Of a stretch of DNA of 64,000 nt, positions 36,952 through 44,418 are shown piece after piece. This stretch comes from Moritella sp. 5. GTDB lineage: Bacteria; Pseudomonadota; Gammaproteobacteria; Enterobacterales; Moritellaceae. Each line of letters opens with the position of its first letter. Position 1 is the stretch's first letter. A program made the translations under genes and the position numbers. The stretch lies in NCBI RefSeq assembly GCF_018219455.1, contig NZ_CP056122.1, positions 868,001-932,000 of the forward strand. Reading direction: 5' to 3'. The notes below the pieces were generated by a model that saw only the letters and a list, made by a program, of their open reading frames with translations, was not told the origin of the DNA and did not search any database.

Positions 36952-38361
36952 ATGACTTTAAAACGAGTATTAGTGGCAGGTGTATTGGTATCATCTTTAT
37001 TTGGTTGTGGTAGCAGTGGTAGCAGTGGTAGCAGTGGTAGCAGTGGTACCAGTGATAGTAGCAGTAGCAGTAGCAGCAGCAGTGGTACCAGTGATAGCAG
37101 TAGCAGCAGTGGTGCTGAGGTTGTGACTCTAACTCAAGTAATTGATATTTCTTCTACGGGTTCAGCCTTTGCTGCATTAAGAAGTGATGGGTCTGTAGTG
37201 ACTTGGGGGAGTAGTGAATCTGGCGGAGATTCATCCTCTGTAGATGCCTCTGAGCTAACAAATGTTAAATCTATTTTCTCTAGCCAAGGCGGGGTTTTTG
37301 CCGCGTTAAAGAATGATGGCAGAGTTGTTACTTGGGGGCACGATAGGGCTGGTGGTGATTCATCTTCTGTAGATGCTGATGAGTTAACGAATGTGAAATC
37401 TATTTTCTCTAATTATTGGGCTTTTGCCGCGTTAAAGAATGATGGCAGTGTTGTTACTTGGGGGCACGATATGGCTGGTGGTGATTCATCCTATGTAGAT
37501 TTAACAAATGTGAAATCTATTTTTTCGACTGGACTTGCTTTTGCAGCATTAAAAAATAATGGCTCTGTCGTTACTTGGGGAGATGATAATGCCGGCAGTA
37601 ATTCTTCCTCTGTTGCTGATGAGTTAAGTGCAGGTGTGAAATCTATTTTCTTTAACGGAGCCGCTTTTGCCGCATTAAAAGATGATGGTTCTGTGGTGAC
37701 TTGGGGTCATAAAGACTTCGGTAGTAATTCAGAAGAGGTAAAAGCTAAGCTAACAAATGTGAAATCTATTTCTTCTACTGATAGAGCCTTTGCAGCGTTA
37801 AGAAAAGATGGCTCTGTGGTGACTTGGGGCGAGCGAAGTCAAGGTGGTAATTCAACCTCTGTCGCTAATAAGTTAAAAGATGTGCAATTTATTTTCTCTA
37901 ACGAGAGTGCCTTTGCAGCGTTAAGAAAAGACGGCTCAGTGGTTACTTGGGGTGATAAAGAGAGTGGAGGTGATCTTGATGCCGATGAGTTAACGAATGT
38001 GAAATCTATTTTCTCTAATGATTGGGCTTTTGCGGCAATAAAAGAAGATGGAACCGTGGTAACTTGGGGTAATGATGAGCGTGGAGGTAATTCTTCTTCT
38101 GTAGATTTAACGAATGTGAAATCTATTTTCTCTACTGGTAGAGCCTTTGCGGCAATAAAAGAAGATGGCTCAGTCGTGGCTTGGGGTGATGATGAGCGTG
38201 GAGGTTGTTCTGATGCACCTTTAACGAATGTGAAATCGATTTTCTCTACTCAGGGTGCCTTTGCAGCGTTAAAAAATGATGGCTCAGTGGTTACTTGGGG
38301 TGATCAGGATTTCGGCGGTGATTCTAGCGGTGTTATAGAAGCGCTAAATTCTAAGTCTTAA
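36952..38361 (+). CDS. Lipoprotein with ten RCC1-like repeats
   Basis: About 469 residues from ATG 36952, chosen because it gives a lipoprotein signal MTLKRVLVAGVLVSSLFGC with lipobox LFGC; an ATG at 36913 adds 13 residues with no better site. A Gly/Ser/Thr/Asp linker (about 20-55) leads to ten copies of a ~36-40-residue unit with core FAALKNDGSVVTWG and a second element LTNVKSIFS, typical of RCC1-like beta-propeller or bacterial leucine-rich-like tandem surface proteins. Ends with a strong terminator. Probably a surface-exposed binding protein; ligand unknown. Confidence 0.8.
   Translation: MTLKRVLVAGVLVSSLFGCGSSGSSGSSGSSGTSDSSSSSSSSSGTSDSSSSSGAEVVTLTQVIDISSTGSAFAALRSDGSVVTWGSSESGGDSSSVDASELTNVKSIFSSQGGVFAALKNDGRVVTWGHDRAGGDSSSVDADELTNVKSIFSNYWAFAALKNDGSVVTWGHDMAGGDSSYVDLTNVKSIFSTGLAFAALKNNGSVVTWGDDNAGSNSSSVADELSAGVKSIFFNGAAFAALKDDGSVVTWGHKDFGSNSEEVKAKLTNVKSISSTDRAFAALRKDGSVVTWGERSQGGNSTSVANKLKDVQFIFSNESAFAALRKDGSVVTWGDKESGGDLDADELTNVKSIFSNDWAFAAIKEDGTVVTWGNDERGGNSSSVDLTNVKSIFSTGRAFAAIKEDGSVVAWGDDERGGCSDAPLTNVKSIFSTQGAFAALKNDGSVVTWGDQDFGGDSSGVIEALNSKS
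37009..37112 (+). repeat. Ser/Gly-codon tandem repeat in the lipoprotein linker
   Basis: Four perfect copies of the 9-mer GGTAGCAGT (37009-37044), then degenerate AGC/AGT/GGT/ACC units. All units are multiples of 3, so slippage would change linker length but not frame. Confidence 0.85.
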
Positions 38362-38398
38362 TATAGTATTTGGTTTTATTTGTATTGAAACTGTAAAT

Positions 38399-38425
38399 AA
38401 AAGACCTCCTTACAGGAGGTCTTTT
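38399..38425. terminator. Bidirectional terminator (lipoprotein / RND permease)
   Basis: Arms AAAAGACCTCC and GGAGGTCTTTT around TTACA between convergent genes. Confidence 0.88.
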
Positions 38426-38451
38426 ATATTAAATGACTTCTTTTATTTTAA

Positions 38452-41400
38452 CTATTTTTTACCACCAAAAAGCCTGACGACTAGTACAAAAAACATAGGT
38501 ACAAATAGTGTCCCTATGAATGTTGAAACCAGCATACCACCAAGTACAGCAGTACCAATTGAGTGCTGAGCAACAGAACCAACTCCAGAAGCAATAACCA
38601 GTGGTACAACCCCTAAACCAAATGCCATTGACGTCATAATAATCGGTCTTAATCTTAATTTAACCGCTTGCGCAACTGACGCAATCAGATCGCCATTTTC
38701 TTCATACTGTTGTTTCGCAAATTCAACAATCAAAATCGCATTTTTTGCCGTTAATGCCATTGTCGTTATAATGGCAACTTTGAAGAATAAGTCATCATTA
38801 ATTCCCCTTAGCCATATTGCAACAAAAGCACCTAATACACCAAAAGGCACCGCTAATATAACTGAAAAAGGAATAGTCCAACTTTCATATAGCGCTGCTA
38901 ATACAAGAAATACAAATAATCCAGAGAGTGCATAAAGCCATATAGTTAAAGAACCAGACTCTTTTTCTTCTAAAGCACTCCCTGTCCATTGGACATCATA
39001 GCCAGGTGGTAATTGAGCAAGTATATCTTCAACCGCATTAATTGCCTCTCCGGAACTATATCCATTACCAACCTGAGTTGATATTTCAAGTGCTAATTTA
39101 CCATTAAAATTAACATAGGTTGATAGTGCACTGGTAAACTTACCTGACGTAAACTCTTTAAAGGAAACCATTTCACCAAGGGTGTTTTTAACGTACCACT
39201 GCATGAGTCCATCGGGGTCCATTCTATAATCATTTTCACCCATTACAATAACAGGACGTATTTGATTATGATCTAGATAGTCATTCACTCTCAAGCTAGC
39301 TTGTACAATATTAATCGTTGAATCAATACGACTTATCGGAATATTTAATGCGTTCAACTTATCTTGATCTAGAGTTATTTGATAAATATTATCTTTTTGG
39401 TCTCCACCACTACTCACTCGTAGTTCCTGAAGCGCAGGATAATTAGCAGCCAGGTCAAAAAATTGCTGTTTAGCATCCAGCAATCTGTCTGGCCCTTGCC
39501 CACTAGAATCAACTAATGCGAACTCAACACCATCAGATGATCCACCAAGGTCAAGTTCTGGGAGGGTAAATGCAAAAACATTGGCATTTTTAATCGATGC
39601 ACCAAATGTCATAATCCGTTGTACTACAGACTCCGCTTTTAGATCATCAGAGTTTCGCTGCTTAATATCTTTGAGCTTGATATAGGCTAATGCAGAAGTT
39701 CCATTAAATCCCGTTAAATCCCCGAAGTCGGCTACCGCTGGATCTTGAGAAATGAATTGTCCCAGTTTTGCTGATACTTCTCGCGCTTGTGCTATCGTGG
39801 TGTTCGGTTTCATATTACCAATAGTAATAATGGTATCCGATTCTTCATTTTCGATGAGCGTACTTGGTATCGTATTAGCAAAATAAGCACTGAGTCCGAT
39901 ACACAATAAAAATAATAATGAAAAAACAGCACTACGTTTAATAATTGTAATAGTCATTGCTTCATATTTTTTGCTTAACGTATTAAATCCTTTATTAAAC
40001 CAACCGAAAAACCCTTTGCTATGATCACCTGTTGATGGTTTTAGTAAAGTTGCACACAATACGGGGGTCAATGTCATCGCAACAACCACGGATAAAAGCA
40101 TCGCTGTTATCAACGTGATTGAAAATTGCTGAAAAATAACCCCGACACTACCGGGCATAAAGGCCATCGGCATAAATACGGCAGAAATAGATAAACCAAT
40201 ACCGATTAATGCTGAGGATATCTCGTCCATTGATTGTTTCGTTGCTTGATATGGTGTTAGCTGTTGTTCATGCATCAAACGTTCTACGTTTTCAACAACG
40301 ACAATAGCATCATCAACTAACAAACCAATCGCAAGTATTAATGCATACATGGTAAAAGTGTTTATTGAGAAGCCCAATAAATAAATAATTGATAAAGTAC
40401 CAAGTAATACGATTGGTACGGCAATCGATGGAATTAACGTTGCTCTTACACTTTGTAAGAAGAGGTACATTACTAGAAAAACTAAAACGACGGCTTCAAC
40501 TAAGGTACTTAATACATTACCTAATTGCGCTTTAATTTTAGGCGAGTTCTGTTTAAGGAATGTAAGCTCCATTCCTTGGGGCAATTGAGGTTGTAACCGT
40601 TCGACTAAGGCCTTAAGTTTAGCCTCCATATCTATAATATTGGTCCCATTTTCAGGATAAACCATCACGACACCCATAGGTTTACCCTTAGGTGTTGCTT
40701 TTCTAAATAAACGGAGCTGGTTAATATAATTATCATAACCAACTTCGATACGGGCCACATCTTTAAGTTTTACTTGCCCACCTTTCTTATCATTTTTAAC
40801 GACGATATTACCGAATTCAGCAGGCGTTTTTAATAAATTCCGAACATTCACTTTTATGAGTAACTGTTGATCTTTCTTTGTTGGTGACTCACCAAAATAA
40901 CCCGATGCAACTTGGCTATTCTGTGTTTGTATATGGGACACAATATCAGATGGAGATAATTTGAAACGAGCAAGTTTTAAAGGGTCTAACCAAATGCGCA
41001 TTGCATGCTTAGGAGATACTCCATGTACACGGGCAACACCCGGTACCCGACTAATATCGTCGATGAGCACTGTATTGATGTACTTACCAATATCACCATA
41101 GCTATTTTCTGTGGTTGATGTTAATGCTAATAGAGTAGAAAAAGATTTACCCGTTTGACTAACATTAATCCCTTCACTTCTGACACTATCAGGTAGCTGA
41201 TAGGTAATACCCTGGACTTTATTCTGTATGTCCATATAGGCTTTTTCAGGCTCAACGCCAACGTTAAAATAAACTGCAATGTTTACATTACCATCGTTAG
41301 TAGAGGAGGAACTAAAATATCGCATTCCCTCAATACCCGTTAAGTTCTGCTCTATTTTTGACGTGACACTATTTTTAACCGCATCCGCAGAAGCACCGCG

Positions 41401-41547
41401 ATATTGGGTTGATATAGTGATAACTGGCGGGTTTAGTGACGGATAAAGAGTAACCGCCAGCTTATTAAAGGCTAATAGGCCAAGTAACATTATAAGTATG
41501 GAAATAACCCAAGCAAATACCGGTCTGTCTAAGAAAAAACGTGCCAT
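38452..41547 (-). CDS. RND family efflux permease (HAE1 type)
   Basis: 1031-residue inner membrane proton-driven pump of the AcrB/MexB type. Twelve membrane segments in two halves with large periplasmic domains. The proton-relay residues are seen: Asp-Asp in GLLVDDAIVVVENVERLM near 405-410, and Lys in ALTAKNAILIVEFAKQQ near 940. Start ARFFLDRPVFAWVISI is typical. The gene overlaps the upstream adaptor stop by one base (TAATG). No outer membrane channel is encoded beside it, so it must use a TolC encoded elsewhere. Substrates cannot be inferred. Confidence 0.95.
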   Translation of the reverse strand: MARFFLDRPVFAWVISILIMLLGLLAFNKLAVTLYPSLNPPVITISTQYRGASADAVKNSVTSKIEQNLTGIEGMRYFSSSSTNDGNVNIAVYFNVGVEPEKAYMDIQNKVQGITYQLPDSVRSEGINVSQTGKSFSTLLALTSTTENSYGDIGKYINTVLIDDISRVPGVARVHGVSPKHAMRIWLDPLKLARFKLSPSDIVSHIQTQNSQVASGYFGESPTKKDQQLLIKVNVRNLLKTPAEFGNIVVKNDKKGGQVKLKDVARIEVGYDNYINQLRLFRKATPKGKPMGVVMVYPENGTNIIDMEAKLKALVERLQPQLPQGMELTFLKQNSPKIKAQLGNVLSTLVEAVVLVFLVMYLFLQSVRATLIPSIAVPIVLLGTLSIIYLLGFSINTFTMYALILAIGLLVDDAIVVVENVERLMHEQQLTPYQATKQSMDEISSALIGIGLSISAVFMPMAFMPGSVGVIFQQFSITLITAMLLSVVVAMTLTPVLCATLLKPSTGDHSKGFFGWFNKGFNTLSKKYEAMTITIIKRSAVFSLLFLLCIGLSAYFANTIPSTLIENEESDTIITIGNMKPNTTIAQAREVSAKLGQFISQDPAVADFGDLTGFNGTSALAYIKLKDIKQRNSDDLKAESVVQRIMTFGASIKNANVFAFTLPELDLGGSSDGVEFALVDSSGQGPDRLLDAKQQFFDLAANYPALQELRVSSGGDQKDNIYQITLDQDKLNALNIPISRIDSTINIVQASLRVNDYLDHNQIRPVIVMGENDYRMDPDGLMQWYVKNTLGEMVSFKEFTSGKFTSALSTYVNFNGKLALEISTQVGNGYSSGEAINAVEDILAQLPPGYDVQWTGSALEEKESGSLTIWLYALSGLFVFLVLAALYESWTIPFSVILAVPFGVLGAFVAIWLRGINDDLFFKVAIITTMALTAKNAILIVEFAKQQYEENGDLIASVAQAVKLRLRPIIMTSMAFGLGVVPLVIASGVGSVAQHSIGTAVLGGMLVSTFIGTLFVPMFFVLVVRLFGGKK

Positions 41548-42710
41548 TATTTAGCCTCTTCTTTTTCTATTGTGGCTGTATTTTTGGGTAGTTCACTAAT
41601 AATCACTTTTGAGCCGGGCCTAATTTTGACAAGGCCATTCACAATCACTTTATCATTTTCTTTCAATCCCGATGTTACCCGCCAATGATTATTGAACGAT
41701 TGCGCGACACTAATTACTCGCTGTTCAGCTTCGGATGCATCGTTAACAATATACACTGCTGGTCGGCTCTGAGAATCAAAAAATACTGCTTTCTGTGGCA
41801 CTAAAATCGCTTTGGGATCTGTACCAACATTTAATAATGTATGGACAAACATGCCTGGAAGAATATTTTTATCGGCGTTATCAAACTTCGCTTTTAAGTG
41901 CACAGTACCTGTATTTTGATCGACGAATATATCAGAAAAAAGTAGCACTCCTTTTTCCATATAAGGGGTACCATCACTGAGCACAATGTCAACTGTGGCA
42001 TTTTTATTTAATTTTAATTTACCACTCGCAATCTCGCGCTTAAACTTTAAAAATTCATCACTCGATTGACTCATTGTTACTTTAATTGGATCGATTTGTT
42101 GAATAATAGCTAAGGGTTGTGCCTGATTAAGCTGAACTAGTGCCCCTTCAGTAAAATAAGATTCCCCAATAATGCCTGATATTGGCGCTTTAACGTGCGT
42201 ATAAGCAAGCTGTATTTGTGATCTATTCACATTGGCTTTTTGTACATCAACATTTGCCTGCGATTTTTTATAATTAAGTAATGCTGAATCGTAATCTTTT
42301 TTACTTGTGACGCTTTTCGTTAGCAACAACTTTTGCCGCTTGTATTCATTGAACGCAGTGTTCATCGATGCGGTCGCACTTTCTAAATTAGCATTTGCAC
42401 TGGTTAATTCAGCTTGATAAATATCGGAGCGAATAGTATATAAAGAATCACCTGCTGTGACCTTACCACCTTCTTTAAAGTTCACAGATTCAATAATACC
42501 GCCAATTTGAGGACGAACTTCAGAAATTTTATTCGCTTGGCTACGACCCGGTAATTGAACTAGAATAGCTTGCTCTGTCGGCTTAATTGTAATGATATCG
42601 ACCGCGATAGGTGGCGGTGCAGACTGATCCGGAGATCGTGTCTTATCATCGCAGCCTAAAACAAAAATGCTAAGCACTAACGCTGCTAATAGGTTACGCG
42701 TTTTAGTCAC
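41547..42710 (-). CDS. RND efflux periplasmic adaptor (membrane fusion protein)
   Basis: 387-residue lipoprotein adaptor of the AcrA type. Signal and lipobox end in VLGC, giving Cys20 as the acylated residue. The barrel-sandwich/lipoyl halves are seen in VRPQIGGIIESVNFKEGGKV and YTHVKAPISGIIGESYF, with an alpha-hairpin between (about 95-160). It links the pump to an outer membrane channel. Operon with the RND permease, first gene; no local regulator is visible. Confidence 0.93.
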   Translation of the reverse strand: MTKTRNLLAALVLSIFVLGCDDKTRSPDQSAPPPIAVDIITIKPTEQAILVQLPGRSQANKISEVRPQIGGIIESVNFKEGGKVTAGDSLYTIRSDIYQAELTSANANLESATASMNTAFNEYKRQKLLLTKSVTSKKDYDSALLNYKKSQANVDVQKANVNRSQIQLAYTHVKAPISGIIGESYFTEGALVQLNQAQPLAIIQQIDPIKVTMSQSSDEFLKFKREIASGKLKLNKNATVDIVLSDGTPYMEKGVLLFSDIFVDQNTGTVHLKAKFDNADKNILPGMFVHTLLNVGTDPKAILVPQKAVFFDSQSRPAVYIVNDASEAEQRVISVAQSFNNHWRVTSGLKENDKVIVNGLVKIRPGSKVIISELPKNTATIEKEEAK

Positions 42711-42910
42711 TATGTACTCCAGTTATTTTTTATTATGTATTAAATTACGAGGTTGAAAATGAGCGGTAAACGATTAAACCTGCTACAGCGGTATCCATAC
42801 CTTCAAGGCTGGTTGGATAGTATTAAAGGCAATTAGTTCAGGAGCGGATAGAATTTAGTACCTTAGTTAGGTAATAACGTAAGGTTTAAGGTTAAGTATA
42901 CCTAAATGAT

Positions 42911-42960
42911 AAAAAGCCAATAAACAGGAGTCATTATATCCTCAATATCTATTGGCTTTG
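42911..42960 (-). terminator. Terminator of bcp with long loop
   Basis: On the minus strand, arms AAAGCCAATA and TATTGGCTTT are separated by about 28 nt that can form an inner stem (GGATATAATGACTCC region), followed by TTTTTAT. The 5' arm is part of the tandem repeat next to it. Confidence 0.65.
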
Positions 42961-42992
42961 TATTGGCTTTGTATTGGTTTTGTATTGTTTTG
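42950..42992. repeat. 11-bp tandem repeat after bcp
   Basis: Two perfect copies of TATTGGCTTTG followed by TATTGGTTTTG and a shortened TATTGTTTTG. Each perfect copy could pair with the single AAAAGCCAATA at 42912-42922. Confidence 0.8.
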
Positions 42993-43020
42993 TAAACTAA
43001 TCGTAGATTAGATTAACCGA

Positions 43021-43530
43021 TTATTTAGCGGCTAAATAATCCAATACTACTTGGTGATGGTCTTTAGTCTTAAATTTGCTGTAGTCACCTTCTAATGGCA
43101 CAGCTTTTAGCGATGCAGAAGTGAATACATGTTCAATAACACCTTGTTCATCGATTAAGAAAGACAGACGGTGAATACCATCAAATTCTTTACCCATGAA
43201 TTTTTTCAGGCCCCAGATGCCGAACTCGTCTGCGACTGCATGGTCTGGATCTGAAAGTAGACTAAAGTTTAATTCATCACGAACACTGAATTTAGTTAGG
43301 CGAACCACTTCATCTGGACTAATGCCAACGACTTCTACATTTAACGCCGTTAATGCTGTGATATGATCACGTATCTTTTGCGCTTGTGTTGTGCAACCCG
43401 GTGTCATTGCTTTTGGATAGAAATAAGCTAGGACTTTTTTGCCTGCGAATGAATCAAGAGAAATGCTTTCATTATGTTGGTTGATCAGAGTAAACGATGG
43501 TGCTTTATCACCAGACTTTAAAGTTTGCAT
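43021..43530 (-). CDS. bcp: Thioredoxin-dependent peroxiredoxin (Bcp/PrxQ), single-Cys type
   Basis: Reduces hydroperoxides using a peroxidatic cysteine. 169 residues. The motif YFYPKAMTPGCTTQA has Cys46; the resolving cysteine found five residues later in E. coli Bcp is replaced by Gln51, and the protein has no other cysteine, so the oxidised form must be reduced directly or by another thiol. The rest (VVGISPDEVVRLTKFSVRDELNFSLLSDP) is typical. In E. coli it is next to gcvR-dapA; here a 4.4-kb accessory segment separates them. Confidence 0.92.
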   Translation of the reverse strand: MQTLKSGDKAPSFTLINQHNESISLDSFAGKKVLAYFYPKAMTPGCTTQAQKIRDHITALTALNVEVVGISPDEVVRLTKFSVRDELNFSLLSDPDHAVADEFGIWGLKKFMGKEFDGIHRLSFLIDEQGVIEHVFTSASLKAVPLEGDYSKFKTKDHHQVVLDYLAAK

Positions 43531-43664
43531 GAATATGAGTCCTAACTATTAATAAATCGTATGTGGCTATTGTGCGGGAGTTTTTGCATCTCGACAAGGG
43601 GCTATTGGCAATCGACATTAGCGTATTAATAAAACAGTGATAAATATTATTTAATGAGGTAACA

Positions 43665-44147
43665 GTGCAAACATTGACGCAATTGTGGACTCTGCTTAAT
43701 CGTTTGAACCGGTTTAGTTTTAAAGTTAACGCTGACAATGAATCCGTTACGGGTTGGCAAGGTGAAGGGCAGGGCTTAATTAAACGCCGCAGTAGTGGTG
43801 AAACAGAACCGAGCAAGCCTGAATCGGGTGCCATTGTTGAAACTATCGAGCGTGGCGATTACTACGTATCAGCCGATCGTAAAGTACCCATGCACAATCA
43901 ATATTTGTGGCAATTCGAGGGCGACTATATTCGGTTAACCCATTTACGATTTGGCTGGGATAAACCGGTATTTTTGTTTGATATTATTGAAAATGGCCAA
44001 GGTGAATTAGTCACGCGTCAGTCACATCAATGCGCGGCAGATAATTACGATGCCTCGTTTGCATTATCCCCAGACAGTCTTGTGATGCAGTGGCGTATTC
44101 AGGGGCCTAAGAAGCGTGAAGTTTTAGATTATATTTATTCGGTATAA
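43665..44147 (+). CDS. DUF6314-like protein of unknown function
   Basis: 160 residues, no signal peptide. Start GTG with GAGG 6 nt upstream. A lipocalin/calycin-like beta pattern with YLWQFEGDYIRLTHLRFGW and QSHQCAADNYDASFAL toward the end resembles, from memory, the DUF6314 family; the match is loose. Single cysteine (SHQCAADN). Function unknown. Divergent from bcp, first gene of the accessory segment. Confidence 0.6.
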   Translation: MQTLTQLWTLLNRLNRFSFKVNADNESVTGWQGEGQGLIKRRSSGETEPSKPESGAIVETIERGDYYVSADRKVPMHNQYLWQFEGDYIRLTHLRFGWDKPVFLFDIIENGQGELVTRQSHQCAADNYDASFALSPDSLVMQWRIQGPKKREVLDYIYSV

Positions 44148-44418
44148 TGTTCATTCTCGCGTTAGCTTTTTATTGTTTAGATCTATAATCATGTGTTTAA
44201 AACATACTCTATTTATAATGTAACTACTTGTTAGGTTTCATGAACTAAAAAATTATAAAATCCAATCCAATTACAATCGCACCTCCAAAGTGGTACGAGC
44301 TCTTTATGAGATGAATTTTACCGCTACCGCATCACTAAATAACAATGTATTAATAATAAGGTTTTGTATTTATACGGTTTTTTATTTTTAATTAACAGCA
44401 TTGTAAATGGAGTTTATA

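Larger units (their letters stand above)
42711..43020. other. Intergenic region between bcp and the RND operon
   Basis: 310 bp. Contains the bcp terminator, the 11-bp tandem repeat and the promoter region of the RND operon. I see no open frame and no operator half-sites I would defend. Confidence 0.55.
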
